Notes: generated by a model from the sequence alone, not told the origin. A stretch of DNA of 64,000 bases from Isochrysis galbana (GCA_018136815.1 CM030933.1:7355137-7419136), one strand, 5' to 3'. Counted from the stretch's first letter, positions 27,701 to 39,079 are shown. Program-made: numbers and translations.

Positions 27701-30700
27701 TCAGAAGAACGCAGAGGGTGTATCGAGGAGAGAGACGAGGGTGCGATCCGATGGCGACAGGCGTGCGAGAGCCTCGGAGCGACAGCGAACGAAGGTAGGC
27801 GAGGCAAGGGCAGCGTGCGCAAATGCGTGGGAGCCAAACCACGGCGACCGACGCGACGACCCAGACGAATACCACCACTGCCCGAGGACGAAGACCGCGT
27901 GCTGCGGCCGCATCATTGGACCTGCAGGGTTGGCAACAGACGGGCGGGCTGAGACGGGCGAATGGGAGACATGAGCAACGGGGCCACTGTGCGAGGACGG
28001 TGCGAGGCGAGGCGAGCGGCGCGGGGCCTGATGATCCAAGCCGGTGGTCTCGGATCCCACGGGAGCTTCGATCGCGTGCGACGTCGGCGGGGCTGAGACG
28101 GTCTGAGATTGTGATTCTGCAGCCCGCTTTCTCATCTGAGGCTTACGAAGAAGCGGGAAGGGGTGAGCATCATCATAGGCGGTGACGAGCGACTCGCAGC
28201 GGCGAAGCAATTCGGCTAGCGGCTCCCATGTGGCCGCAGCTTTCGCGTAACCACGCCACTTGACGAGATACTGCCTGGAATCACCTCGACCCTTGCGGTC
28301 AAGGAGTGAATCCACCAGATACTCATCTGTTTGGACAGGATCTTCATCTGTGAGGGTATAGTAGGGACGGAGGTTAGTCACATGCACCTCCTCGGAGAGG
28401 AGGCGATTTTCTTGGTCGCGTAGTCGGTAGCGGCCAGCGCCAAGCGCCTCAGCAATGCGGTATGGTCCGCTGTAGTGGTAGAGGAGCTTGTTGCGGTGTC
28501 CTGGAATTTTGCGAACCACCCTATCACCTGGAGCGAATTGGATGGGGGGAGAGTGAGTGCGTAGCGTGTCGGCTAGTGCGTCGGCTTGAGATTCTAAAGT
28601 TGCATCATAAGCCGCGGCCCACGCCGCCTTTAAACGACAATGCATTTTCCAAGCGTACGAGCGAATTTCCTGAGGTAACTCGGGAGGCGGGCCAGTGTCA
28701 GGTGGATCAGAAAGCTGGGCAGGCAGGCGAAGCTCACGGCCATAGAGCAAGGCAGCAGGCGACATGCGGGTAATGCGATTGGCGGAAGCGCGCATGCTCA
28801 TTAGAAAGAACGGAAGATGATCGACCCAATGGCCGCCGCCTTCATCGGTAGCGCGAGCCATGTTGATCAAGGTCTGCTGAGCTCGTTCCACCAGGCCCAC
28901 GCTCTCGTGATGATGAGGAGTGCTCGGCCGTAGGTCGGTGCCGGTGCGCTCGAGGATGATCGAGGTGAGTTGACTAGCGAGGTTGCTGCCGGAGTCCGAG
29001 CGAAGTTGCCTTGGTACTCCGTGCCGAGAAACGACGTATGACATGAAGGCGTGAAGTGCGTCGGCACTCGAGGGGTCGCCGTTGTGAGGGGCCGCCTCGA
29101 TCCAACGAGTGAGCGAGTCAACGAAAACGAGGAGCTTGTCGAAGCCTCGAGAGCCCTTGATGAAGTCGTGCGTAGGAGCCATCGAGACGACGTCGCAGAA
29201 GACGATGTCGAACGGATAGGCGCCGACCTGCGGTCCCTTTGGATCTGCGAGGTGACGGAAGGGAGGCTTAGCTAAAGTGCATTCATGGCATTGGCGAACG
29301 TGCTCACAGACGTCTGCGTTCATCCCAGGCCAAAAATATCGGTCGCGTAAAAGGCGCGCCATCCGGTTGTCGCCGAGGTGGCACAGGTGGTCGTGAAAGG
29401 CTTCAAGGTAGGCACGGCGCATCGTCTTCGGCACGTAGAGGCAGAGCTTCTCGCCATCTCTCGTCGGCACTCGCCGGTAGAGTAGTCCAGATCGCAACAG
29501 GCATCGCGAGGATTCGCGACTGAGCCAGCGCAAACGACGGTGATCGAGATCGGGGTTGTGGGGAGACGAGGAGAGGAAGCGAATGAGGTCGTGGCAGTCG
29601 GGGTCCTCGGCCTGTGCCTCCTTGAGCGCCTCGGCGTTGGGTGTACCGACGTCGAGGTAGGAGAGGTTGATAGAATCCCTGGTCGTAGAGGACAACCTGG
29701 ACGACCGTTCGTCGGCTTGCAGACTGGATGCCGTTGTGGTACGAGAACGAGAGGCGGCGACAACTTGCCGCTGCCCATCCGATGCTGTGGTGGAGCGAGA
29801 GTTAGGAACGACGGCGGCTAGCAGCTGCCCACCCCCCTGCTTAGGAGCGGACGTCTCCGACGTTCCATCGTCTGCCGCCACCAAGCGTGACACGCCATCT
29901 GCATCTTTGTGATTAGCACCCGGCTTGTGCTCGACGGTGAAGCGATACTCCGACAACTTGAGTGCCCATCGCATCAGGCGCGACGCCGGCCCACCCTGGA
30001 CGGTGTCCTTCATGGTGTGCAACCAACGGAGAGCTTGGTGATCAATGACGAGGCGGAAGTGTCGGCCCCAAAGGTACGGTCGCCAAGTACGAATACTTTC
30101 CAGGGCAGCGAGAAGCTCCACCTCGGTGGTGGTCCAATGACGCTCCGCGGCGGTAAGACGGCGACCGTAATACGCGACGACATGCTCGTGCCCGTGGTCG
30201 TCAATTTGCGACAGGACTCCGCCGATACCCAGAGTACTGGCCGCGTCCGTCTTGACGATGAACTCCTTGTCGTGACGAGGCGCAGCCAACACTGGAGCAG
30301 ACGTGATGAGATCGATGAGGCGGCGGATCGCGGTCTGGCACTCAGGTGACTGAGAGACGGTGGCCACATCGACACCCGTACGCGTGAGGTCGGTGAGAGG
30401 GGCCGCGACGTGCGCGAAGCCCTTGATGAACCGACGGTAGTACGAGCAAAGACCGAGAAACGAGCGGACCTTTTCGAGCGAGTTGATGTGACGCGGATCG
30501 ATCGAGCGTACCGCCTCGACTTTCTTGGGGTCCATCTCGAGACCACGACGAGAAACGACGTGCCCGAGGTACTCGCCCTTGATAGCGAACAAGATGCACT
30601 TGGAGGCCTTACATGAGAGACCGGCCCATCGGAGCCGTTCGAGGACGAGGTCGAGACGATGGAGCATCTGCTCGAAGGAGGCGTCGATGCGTTCCTCAAG

Positions 30701-33373
30701 AGTGCTGCCTGTACCTGTCGACCAAATCCCGATGTCGTCCAGGTACGGCATGCAAATTTCCCATGCGAGGCCTTGGAGCACCGCGTCCATGAGACGGCAC
30801 ATGTAGGAAGGGCCGGATTGGACGCCGAACGGGAGGTAATTGAACTCGTACTTCTGGCGGTGGGTGCAGAACGCCGTGATGGGCTTGTCCTCCTCCTTGA
30901 TAGGCAGGCACCAGAAGCCGGAGGCCAGATCGAGCAGACAAAGAAAAAGAGAATCTCGAGAACCTTGGCCTCGAGATAGACGGTCGATAGCCTCGACGGT
31001 GAGCGGTAGAGGGCTGTCCGAGATGCGAAGCTTCGAGTTCGTGTCCCGATAGTCGACGCAGAAGCGAACGGATCCGTCTTTCTTGCCGACGAGAACAACC
31101 CGCGAAGCCCATGGCGAATTGGACTTACGAATGATGCCTGCCGCCTCCATCTCGGCGACGTGCTTGTCGACGATGGCACGGCCCTCGTCGCCCATCTTGG
31201 ACGGAGCGTGCCGGTGGGCTGTAGCGCCGGGGAGGAGAGGCAGCTCGACCTCCATGACGTGCGTGTGCCGAGGGTTCTTCGGGTCGAGGGCGAACGCGTC
31301 GATATGCCGTGCCAACAGGTAGCGTACGCGTTGCTTCTGGGACGGCGACAATTGCTCGTCGGGATCGATGGTGATAGCGTTCAGGAGCGCGCGCTGTGCC
31401 TCGGTGAGCGAGGACTCGGGGTCGTCTCCTTCACCGGCAGCAGTTGACCGCGCTTCGTGCAGCTTGTACTCGATGTGGGCCGACGCCACCGGCGAGTACG
31501 CTGGAAGGGTTACAGGACGTGGCGCCAAGTTCCAGACCGTGATCAACACCTCCCCTTCCGGAGTGGGGGTTTCGACGCTGGTGGCGACCATTGGAGGAGA
31601 ATCGAGACCGTCACGAGGCGGTAGACGGTCGACGAGGATGGCGGAGTCGGGGTAGTTCTCGATGATCTCCAGCGGCAGGCGAACGGAGAACGTACCCCTC
31701 GATCGCGAGGGGATAGTGATAGGCTGCCTGGTGTACAGAGCAAACTCTTTCGACGCAGCGGCCGACGTGGAGACGTCGGCGAAGAGTGGCTCAATTTCGA
31801 CGGCGGCAGACGAGCGGGAAGGAGACGAAGGCGGACTACGAGTGAAGTCGAGACGAGGGGGTGGCTCAAGCTCGGGATCGAGGGGCGGCAATGGAACCGA
31901 AGTCGGCATCGCCGGCGGCGACGCGTCGTGAGCCTGGCAGGATGAGAGATCGTCCGCAATGGGGACGAGCGGCGAGTCATCCGGCTGAGGTGAGTCGGCG
32001 GAGATCATAGCGACTAACGGTGCCGAAGAGAGACGAGGGCGAGTGGACACGAGGGATGGAACACGACGATTGTTGACTACAAGGGTCAAGCGGCCATCAC
32101 GTTTCGCATCAGGCGACAGTTCGATACAGGCGGCGTATGCTTCCAGGAAATCGTTTCCCAGGAGAAGCATAGGCGCGCCTTCGACGACGAGAAAGCGGTG
32201 CCGAAATTCGACGCCGGAGAGGGAGAAAACCAACGTAGCGTAGCCGCGAGTTCGAAGGGGGTTACCATCCGGTCCGACAACGGCAGGTCGGTCCGAAGCG
32301 CGTTCGATCAAGACGCAAGCGTCGCGGGGCAATGCAGCCAACAACTCGGTGGTCACAACCGAGGGGCCGGCTCCCGTGTCGGCGAGAGTCTTGTTGACGG
32401 CGAGAGCGGAATCGACGATATAACGAGTAGGGCCCGTAGCGGATTGACGGCAGACGATAAGATCGCGAACATATAGGCAGTGACGGGGGTAGAGGCTCGG
32501 CGGCGTGTCGGAGACAAGCCTCGCCGGTACCTCCCTGGTCACAGAAGCGACAACAGCAGGAAGGCTGAGAGCAGGCGTGAAGCCCGAGGGAACGAAGGCG
32601 GCGTGCCGCTGCTTATGGTCGGCGATGACCTCAGCAACTGAGCGGCGAGCGGGGCGGTCGAGCGGAGGCAGCGGCGGATGCAGGTCTGGCAAGGCACCCA
32701 CGCCTAGGCGAGATGGCGGTGTCGGAAGCAGAGCGAGGCGTTCCTGGCCGGACCAGGTTAGGCGCAAGGCGGCATGCCAGCCCTCCGGCGTGAACGTGTC
32801 CGGAAACGAAACGGAGGCGCACGTCTCCAAGAGAGGAGGCATCGGCACGAACGGCGACGAGGACGAGGGAGAGGGAGGGGGAGCAAGGATCGGCAACGGC
32901 TCCTCCTCCACCGCAGACGAGTGAAGGCTGACTTCCGCATCGAGAGCCGACGCTAACGACGGAGACAACGGCAACCAGGCATACGATATCGAGCCTTGCG
33001 TCCCGCGTACCGCCGTCCATACACGCCAGCGGTTGCGGACCTTGCGAATCATCCGAGCGGGACGGACGGGTAACAACGGCGAGCGGGGCGACCCTAGCCA
33101 CGGCCGCCACTCCATATCAATCGCGGACGGCGGCGAAAGCGACATGGAACGAGCGGCGAAAGGCGAGGGTGAGTGTGAGGAGGGCTGTGGTGGCAGGGGC
33201 TGGCGAGGCGAGGAGGGATTGTAGGGTCTGAGTGTTACGAGAGCGAGAGCGACGAGAGCGAGAGCGACGACGGATGACGACTGGCGACAGGCCGACGGAC
33301 AAAGACACCCAGGAAAACACCCCGACTCTCGCCCCACGACTTTCTCACATAACTCGACTGAAATCAAACCCAA
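27701..33373 (-). CDS. Gypsy pol polyprotein: protease, RT, RNase H, integrase, chromodomain
   Basis: An open frame of 1890 codons. The first 85 or so residues (MGLISVEL...) are read from LTR sequence; the non-LTR part begins near IDMEWRPWLG. No CCHC knuckle or capsid region follows, so gag is lost. Then: aspartic protease at about 32360 (ADTGAGPSVV); reverse transcriptase with FCVDYRDTN and YLDDIGIW at about 30740; RNase H beginning VKTDAAS at about 30245; integrase with an HHCC finger (CHECTLAKP at about 29290) and a D-D-E core (VDSLTRW, RSDSGSN, HHHESVGLVER); and a C-terminal chromodomain with QYLVKWRGY and ATWEP at about 28260. Integrase followed by a chromodomain defines the chromovirus clade, which targets chromatin marks. 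All catalytic residues look intact, so it could supply enzymes in trans, but without gag and the primer site it cannot copy itself. Confidence 0.92.
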   Translation of the reverse strand: MGLISVELCEKVVGRESGCFPGCLCPSACRQSSSVVALALVALALVTLRPYNPSSPRQPLPPQPSSHSPSPFAARSMSLSPPSAIDMEWRPWLGSPRSPLLPVRPARMIRKVRNRWRVWTAVRGTQGSISYAWLPLSPSLASALDAEVSLHSSAVEEEPLPILAPPPSPSSSSPFVPMPPLLETCASVSFPDTFTPEGWHAALRLTWSGQERLALLPTPPSRLGVGALPDLHPPLPPLDRPARRSVAEVIADHKQRHAAFVPSGFTPALSLPAVVASVTREVPARLVSDTPPSLYPRHCLYVRDLIVCRQSATGPTRYIVDSALAVNKTLADTGAGPSVVTTELLAALPRDACVLIERASDRPAVVGPDGNPLRTRGYATLVFSLSGVEFRHRFLVVEGAPMLLLGNDFLEAYAACIELSPDAKRDGRLTLVVNNRRVPSLVSTRPRLSSAPLVAMISADSPQPDDSPLVPIADDLSSCQAHDASPPAMPTSVPLPPLDPELEPPPRLDFTRSPPSSPSRSSAAVEIEPLFADVSTSAAASKEFALYTRQPITIPSRSRGTFSVRLPLEIIENYPDSAILVDRLPPRDGLDSPPMVATSVETPTPEGEVLITVWNLAPRPVTLPAYSPVASAHIEYKLHEARSTAAGEGDDPESSLTEAQRALLNAITIDPDEQLSPSQKQRVRYLLARHIDAFALDPKNPRHTHVMEVELPLLPGATAHRHAPSKMGDEGRAIVDKHVAEMEAAGIIRKSNSPWASRVVLVGKKDGSVRFCVDYRDTNSKLRISDSPLPLTVEAIDRLSRGQGSRDSLFLCLLDLASGFWCLPIKEEDKPITAFCTHRQKYEFNYLPFGVQSGPSYMCRLMDAVLQGLAWEICMPYLDDIGIWSTGTGSTLEERIDASFEQMLHRLDLVLERLRWAGLSCKASKCILFAIKGEYLGHVVSRRGLEMDPKKVEAVRSIDPRHINSLEKVRSFLGLCSYYRRFIKGFAHVAAPLTDLTRTGVDVATVSQSPECQTAIRRLIDLITSAPVLAAPRHDKEFIVKTDAASTLGIGGVLSQIDDHGHEHVVAYYGRRLTAAERHWTTTEVELLAALESIRTWRPYLWGRHFRLVIDHQALRWLHTMKDTVQGGPASRLMRWALKLSEYRFTVEHKPGANHKDADGVSRLVAADDGTSETSAPKQGGGQLLAAVVPNSRSTTASDGQRQVVAASRSRTTTASSLQADERSSRLSSTTRDSINLSYLDVGTPNAEALKEAQAEDPDCHDLIRFLSSSPHNPDLDHRRLRWLSRESSRCLLRSGLLYRRVPTRDGEKLCLYVPKTMRRAYLEAFHDHLCHLGDNRMARLLRDRYFWPGMNADVCEHVRQCHECTLAKPPFRHLADPKGPQVGAYPFDIVFCDVVSMAPTHDFIKGSRGFDKLLVFVDSLTRWIEAAPHNGDPSSADALHAFMSYVVSRHGVPRQLRSDSGSNLASQLTSIILERTGTDLRPSTPHHHESVGLVERAQQTLINMARATDEGGGHWVDHLPFFLMSMRASANRITRMSPAALLYGRELRLPAQLSDPPDTGPPPELPQEIRSYAWKMHCRLKAAWAAAYDATLESQADALADTLRTHSPPIQFAPGDRVVRKIPGHRNKLLYHYSGPYRIAEALGAGRYRLRDQENRLLSEEVHVTNLRPYYTLTDEDPVQTDEYLVDSLLDRKGRGDSRQYLVKWRGYAKAAATWEPLAELLRRCESLVTAYDDAHPFPLLRKPQMRKRAAESQSQTVSAPPTSHAIEAPVGSETTGLDHQAPRRSPRLAPSSHSGPVAHVSHSPVSARPSVANPAGPMMRPQHAVFVLGQWWYSSGSSRRSPWFGSHAFAHAALASPTFVRCRSEALARLSPSDRTLVSLLDTPSAFF

Positions 33374-33827
33374 ACACTCCGATCAGACAACAACGGACGA
33401 CGATCAAAGGGCGATCTGTCGGCGATCTTGTCTGGAACGGGAATCGCACCATAACGGAATCGAGGGGCAATCTTGCTACGCAGGATTCCAAGAGACCTAC
33501 CAAATAAGACGAAAGGAGTGCGATGTGCCTAAGGGGGAGATGCGAAGAGGTCGCAAATTAAACCTGATTGCCCCCAGAAGCAGATAAAGAACCGCAGGGG
33601 AGATAGCAAATTAAACCTATCTGCGAGGCGCCTGGGAGGAAGAGAGGTGGGGAAACTTCCCTTCTCTTTCGAGAGAAAGAGAGAGAGAGCGCTCCACAAC
33701 CCCCGATCCCATGCATCCAAGCGAAGCTTTTGACCGAGAACGCGAGAAAGCAGAGAATTATAACGATAAATACCGAACGACGAAGAGAAGAGCGAAGCCT
33801 AACGAGTGTCGATTCGCGAATGCGACA
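33124..33827 (-). repeat. 5' LTR of the gypsy element, truncated internally
   Basis: Matches 26009-26712 of the 3' LTR essentially base for base by eye, starting TGTCGCATTC. The match breaks at GGACGGCGGCG/ATTGATATGG, which marks the deletion junction. GTACA follows at 33828-33832. Confidence 0.9.
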
Positions 33828-33832
33828 GTACA

Positions 33833-34436
33833 ATATGGTAATTAAATTAAACACGTAATATAAAAATATAAAAAAATAAAAAATCTAACCAAAAATTCAA
33901 GTTATTAAATTAAACATCGTCGGTCATTTTGATCTCGTCAAGTAAAATATTAATATTTAAGAATATTTACTACAAAATATATAAAAACCACAAAAAACCA
34001 AATAAAATTTACGACTATTATGTGTTTATTCAAACGACGCTATGACTATAAGTCTTCATTTTAAACTAAGGTTTACTAAGATAATTACGATCAAGTTATA
34101 ATTTGTAATTCAACATTTTTAAGGATCAAATTTATTGTCACTAAATAATAATTTTATTCCTATTACTTCACTAAACTTTAATTTGAATAATTCATTGAAA
34201 AGTGTATTTTCGTAAAAAATATTATAATTGAAAAGTGTATTTTCGTGAAAATATTATAATAAATTATAATTAATTAATTTATTGAAATTATCCCATACGC
34301 TAATTCCGTTTTTGATTTTTATTCGAATAATTATTCATTGAAAAAGTATATAGTATATTTTCGTAAAAATATTACAATAAATTATATTAAATTTTAGCTC
34401 ATTCCGTTTTTGATTTTTTATTATTCGAATAATTAT
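33833..34436. other. AT-rich island with internal tandem repeats
   Basis: About 600 bp strongly A/T-rich DNA in an otherwise GC-rich window. The unit TTGAAAAGTGTATTTTCGT with AAAATATTATAATAAATTAT occurs three times (34195, 34228 and, diverged, 34339), and the pair CGTTTTTGATTTTT-ATTCGAATAATTA recurs at 34306 and 34404. The left side of the gypsy insertion (25755-25859) is AT-rich too, so the element landed inside this island. No gene. Confidence 0.7.
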
Positions 34437-34735
<299 letters not shown>

Positions 34736-34739
34736 TAGC

Positions 34740-34905
34740 GCCTGGGGGCTCGAGGACGGCCCCCCGATAGCTACTGGGGGCCGTCGTTTCCCCCCGATAG
34801 CAAACGGGGGTAATCTCTCGCTCCCGATAGCAAACGGGGGCCCGCCTTAAAACGCGATAGCTCCCCGGGGCATCAAAAATCCCCCGATAGCTCTCAGGGG
34901 ATTGT
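34740..34905. repeat. Second cluster of CCCCCGATAGC hairpin units
   Basis: Units CCCCCCGATAGCTACTGGGGG, CCCCCGATAGCAAACGGGGG (twice in variant form) and CCCCGATAGCTCTCAGGGG lie in tandem. These are the same building blocks as at 25469-25665. Confidence 0.85.
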
Positions 34906-36399
34906 CTGGCGAAGTAAGTTAAGTAAGTCGGCGCGGGGAGGGGTGGGGAGCGGGGCGCGCGCTCGATGCTCCATGACCCTATCGTTTTAACGATAGTTGG
35001 CATCTACGCTAGAAAAGAACCCTTCGTAGCGCGGCGTGAAAAGAGGCCCGCGGCCGACGGCAGGAAGCGGGCAGAGGGCAGCGGTAGTTAGTTAGTAACC
35101 TGAATCTTCACAAGTTTTTTTTCGAATGCCGGAGGGCCCAGGGGGGAGCGGCAGCTCTCCCGCCGGAGCCGGAGCTGGAGTTAACAGGTCTTCTTGCCCG
35201 CCCTCTGTCAAAGGAAAACGATGGGGCGGTCATACATAATATGTCATACCCATACAGCCTCTCAAAAACAGGTCAAAATTTCAACGAGCTCTATAGGTCA
35301 CAAAACTTTCAGCTAAGGCTAGTACAAATAATGAGATAATGAGGAGGTGCACATATCTGATCTGAAGTCCTTTAGGGCTCTTAGGGCTGTTAATGTTAGG
35401 CGGCCCGGGGCGGCCATGCAAATGCAAAAACCCCGCGGCGGATGCGCGGATGCGCAAAACAAGCGCTAACTAAGCGAGACTGAAACCTCAGGTTCGGTGT
35501 TGTCTCCCGTGCTCTTGACCGGGCCCTCGTGCGATTGCCTGCGCAGCGCGCTGCGGCGCCGCACGCAGGCCCACGGCCCGGGCGGCTGCACCAAGCACAT
35601 GACATACACATACACAAGACACAAGCGCAAGCGGGCAAGAAGCGCCAGCCGTGGCGACCGAGAACCCGTTGGTGGCGCACAAAAACAATAAATCGCACAA
35701 TAGCCACATAAGTACATAATGGCCTGGAAGATACTTCACCATTCCCACAGGAGCCCAAGGTCCCGCGCCAAGGAGTCTCTCCCTTGGTCGCTCACAAGGA
35801 GCAAGGAGACTCAAGAGTCTCCGCCGCCAGCAATTCCGTGCACCTTACAACGCACAGACCACAGAAAATAGAACACGACTCTTATGGCGGGGATGGGATT
35901 CGAGGAGGACAGAACATTGTCGCTGCAGGTCCCCACATTTCGCAAGACAACACTTAGCACGGAGATCCTCTTATGTCAATCACATGGACGAGGCGTCTCC
36001 CGAGAGCAACGGATCGCTCCGGAGCGGCACCGAGGGCGAAATGTGCATCAATCCACTTTGATAGTAGAATAGATATCTCCGTGCCTAGGTCATGAATGAC
36101 ACGACTGGCCATACAGAAACGACGTCCGGAAGGTTCGCTGCTTCCTTCGTCGCTTGCTGAGCATGCCTCACCTAGTTTGTGTTGATCACTATGGGTTTGC
36201 GGTCGTGCAACCTTCCTCACTATGCTTTCCGCTTAAAGCAGGCGCGATGCTTTGCGCTTGAAGCAGACGCGGGCAGCAAGTGCACACTTGGAAGCTGAAC
36301 GTTGCCGAAAAGGGGTTCAAAGGTCAGCACCATCGAGCAGGTGGTACATCAAAGTGGCTGGAAGTTAATACACCCCACAGTCTCGCATTCCGTACGCAA
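34906..36399. other. Intergenic, no gene recognised
   Basis: At 34974-34998 the motif CCTATCGTTTTAACGATAGTT sits, on the minus strand, just before ATGGAGCAT, like the site at 13595. The remaining frames are not convincing. 36400 marks the 3' end of the SmB gene. Confidence 0.55.
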
Positions 36400-37333
36400 C
36401 TATTGCGGCGGACGTGGCGGCGGCATTCCGGGCGGCGGCATGCGCGGCGGCGGCATGCCGGGTCGCATTCCCGGCGGCATGCCCATGCCAGGTGGTGGCA
36501 TACCCATGCCAGGGCGCATTCCCATGGGCGGCATGCCTCCAGGCGGCATGCCCATTGGAGGGCGCATGCCCATCATTCCTGGCGGCATGCCAGGCGGTGG
36601 CATGCCAGGCGGTGGCATGCCCGGCCGCATGCCGGGTGGCGGCATGCCGGGTGGCGGCATTCCCGGTAGCGGCATACCGGGTCGCATGCCAGGAGGCGGC
36701 ATGCCGGGAGGCGGCATGCCGGGCGGCGGCATGCCTGCGGGCGGCCCAGCTTGCGCTCCTCCGGGAGGCGGCGGCGCGGGCCTTCCGGGATACATTTGGG
36801 GCGCCGCGCTCACAGCTTGCTGAGGCTGCATCTGGCCCATGCCCGGGCCACCAACTCCACGGACAGGGCCTGCGAGACCCGCCGGCGCTGTCTGTGGTGT
36901 AATTGCCATCCCTCGACCTGCGGCCTTGGCCACGCCCGGCCCGCCCTCGGCGCCTGCAATGGGTTTACGCCTGTCATCCTGAGGGGGCGGGCCCTCAACC
37001 GACATGGACACAACTGCCTCGCCACGAATGAGAATCAGTCCGAGCGTCCGCTTCTCCTCTCGCTCTTCTTTCTTGCCTGAAGATGGGCGGGATCCCAATG
37101 GTGCATCATAATCGGGAGGGCAACATATTCAGCGCACTGTGTACCCTGTTTTCCTGTACAGCGTAGCTCTGCAACGTCTCATGCATGGGCTAGCACACAC
37201 CCTTGACCGTCACTTTGCGAAACTCCTCAGTATCCGCAAGGATCAAGTTCATGTACTTGTCGAAAGCCATGAACTTTCCCACGAATGTGCGCGAGTCCTG
37301 GATGGTGATCCTCATGCGGAAGTTGATGAGGGC
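36400..37333 (-). CDS. SNRPB: Small nuclear ribonucleoprotein SmB/B', first exon unresolved
   Basis: SmB is one of seven Sm proteins that ring the Sm site of spliceosomal snRNAs. Exon 37333-37201 encodes Sm1 ([19 protein letters not shown], then [14 protein letters not shown]). Exon 37076-36400 gives [24 protein letters not shown], which completes Sm2, then the family-typical [12 protein letters not shown] and [16 protein letters not shown] long tail of GMPPP repeats ends PPRPPQ. The 810 nt of these exons keep phase, but no ATG fits upstream in the same exon, so a short 5' exon is missing. A candidate is SGKML at about 37720 followed by a GT donor. The PPPGM-rich tail is the part of SmB known to bind proline-recognising partners. 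Identification is firm; the start is not. Confidence 0.92.
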
Positions 37334-38564
37334 CTGCACATAGCAAGAGTCGATGTCAGATTGGGTGAGGGTAGACAGCGCAGAGTGCGGCGCAGAGCGC
37401 GGTGCAGTGCCGTTGATCCAGTGCGGGCCCTGAACGATAGCGTTCGACCGCTCAGCTCTCAGCAACCCTTCAGTTCTTGCATCTCTTTTCCTTACTCCAT
37501 TCTCTGCAACTATTCCGGTTCCCTCTCTTCCCTTCCCAACGCATGAGCCAGCTACTGCAGTTCCACATCTCCCCCTCCTCATTCTTGTGTCTCTCCGCCT
37601 GCACGAGCAGCACGGACGTGCGCTCTTCCCGCACGCGGGGAGAAGGCCGACTCCCCACGGCAGTTCCCCCGCCTTCCGCTCCCTCGCGCGCCAGCGCTTT
37701 CCTTCCCCAGGCCGCGCACCAGCATTTTGCCGCTGCGCGGGATTCCCTGCGCATGGATCGAAGTGGCCTGCAGCGGGGGGGGGGGGGGGGAGAGGTGGGG
37801 AGAGGGAGGGGCAGAGTGAGGATGAGGAAGAAGGGGAGGGGCGGAAGGGGGAGATAAAGCCGCTCGCTTCCGCTCCTCCAGGCCGCGCACCATGGCTCTC
37901 CGCCCACGCAGGAGGAGAGAGGAGGGAAGAGAGAGAGGAGAGCAGCCAGGCCGCCGCGCGGTGGGCCCTTGCGCGCGCGCGACGTGCGACGAGCGTAGAG
38001 CGGCAGTACCGGGGGGGGGGGGGGGGGAGCGGGGGCGGCGGATCAAGAATAATAAGTGGGGAAGGGGAGGCGGGGGGGGGGGGTTAGCGCGTTAGCGCAG
38101 GAAGCAGCTTTCTTATTTCGGGGGGGGGGGGGGGTTGCAGGTTGTAGGGGTTTCACTCCGATTTCACAGAGGTTTCACTCCACATTTGACTCCAAACGTC
38201 GGGGAGAAACCTCGGTGAACCCATGTTTGTGTAACTCCGGCCAGGAGCCGGTGGGCGCGTGGAACAACTCTGGCGGGTTCCACTACCACTACCACTACCG
38301 GTTTTTCGATGCTGCGCGAGCGATCGGTGGTGCGCTTGCGCTTGCGGCCCGCTGCTCTGGACTCTGGGTGCGAAAGGGTGGGGGTTACGACCACAGGCCG
38401 CACTAGGGCCACGCGAGCCCGCGCGCGCACATCAAGCTGACCCCATCACTACCTCACTCTAGCTAGGGCTCAAGGTGTAGCCCTGAATCTAATTCTATAT
38501 TCTTCAGATTTTTTTTTCCGGACGGGGTATTGGTATTGGGTGACTCTTGGGCGGGGGAGGAACC
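37334..38564. other. SmB 5' region and poly-G-rich intergenic DNA
   Basis: Probably contains the SmB first exon and intron (candidate ATG-CTG|GT near 37717). G runs of 12-15 are at 37770-37790, 38012-38026, 38078-38087 and 38120-38133. 38466-38518 carries a copy of the GTGTAGCCCTGAATC...TTCAGATTTTTTT repeat. Confidence 0.5.
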
Positions 38565-38690
38565 TAGCTGGGAAACACAGCAGGAGCGTCTCCAAACACA
38601 GTAAAAACAGGCTGTGTTTTACATTTACATTCGTACAAACGTACAGCAACACAGCCAAACACAATCCAAAACACAGTGATACAGGAGGGG
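38565..38690 (+). repeat. AAACACAGC repeat block, second copy
   Basis: TAGCTGGGAAACACAGC then CTCCAAACACAG and further CACAGCCAAACACA units, parallel to 23620-23720. It is followed by a pyrimidine-rich leader and the ORF at 38795. The parallel order in both loci indicates duplication of a unit that includes upstream sequence and a gene start. Confidence 0.75.
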
Positions 38691-38794
38691 GGCCCTCGCC
38701 CCTCTCCCCCCCCCCACCCCCCCCGCACACCCCCTCTCTCTTCTCGCGAGCGTGGCCCGAGCGCGCCCCTCTCCCCCCCTTCCTCCTCAACACC

Positions 38795-39079
38795 ATGTCT
38801 AGCTTCAACCCCAACCCCAGCCGTGCCTCGCGCGCACGCGATCACCTCGAAGGCGAGGCAGAGACTGACGCTTGCGATGGGGCGCTGGTCCGTGAGGTGC
38901 CCCCAGCCCTAGCTTCGCAGCGCTTTCAATGGGCAGCGTTGCTCAATGGAGCGCAAGGCCAAGGCTCGATTCGGAGGGGAGGGCTGCCGCGCAAGAAGAG
39001 GAGGAGGAGGAGGAGGAGGGCGGACGAGTTTCACTTTAACTTTAACGATAGTTCGAACCCTTCCTTTGCCTTTGCGTAG
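38795..39079 (+). CDS. Small basic protein related to the N-terminus of the 23945 ORF
   Basis: 94 residues starting MSSFNPNPSRASRARD. FQWAALLNGAQGQG has a counterpart (QWAVLLNGARGE) in an alternative frame of the 23945 locus, so the two loci descend from one sequence and at least one has shifted frame. The C-terminus has a run of 8 basic residues (KKRRRRRR), from an AGG repeat. Function unknown. It could be a gene-family fragment spread by duplication or an ORF of a mobile element. Confidence 0.4.
   Translation: MSSFNPNPSRASRARDHLEGEAETDACDGALVREVPPALASQRFQWAALLNGAQGQGSIRRGGLPRKKRRRRRRRADEFHFNFNDSSNPSFAFA

Larger units (their letters stand above)
25860..33827 (-). mobile_element. Ty3/gypsy chromovirus, 7968 bp, with deleted 5' LTR end/gag
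   Basis: Minus-strand LTR retrotransposon with a 5-bp target duplication. The 3' LTR (26712-25860) starts TGTCGCATTC and ends CCAATTCGTCA. A purine tract (AGCAGGGGGG) precedes it. The 5' LTR begins identically at 33827 but is interrupted at about 33124, where it passes straight into internal sequence. The last 150 bp of the LTR, the primer-binding site and gag are therefore missing. The pol region is a single open frame. About 990 bp between pol and the 3' LTR are noncoding and contain a GAATCGA tandem tract at 26985-27180. High LTR similarity and an intact duplication indicate a young insertion. Confidence 0.93.
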
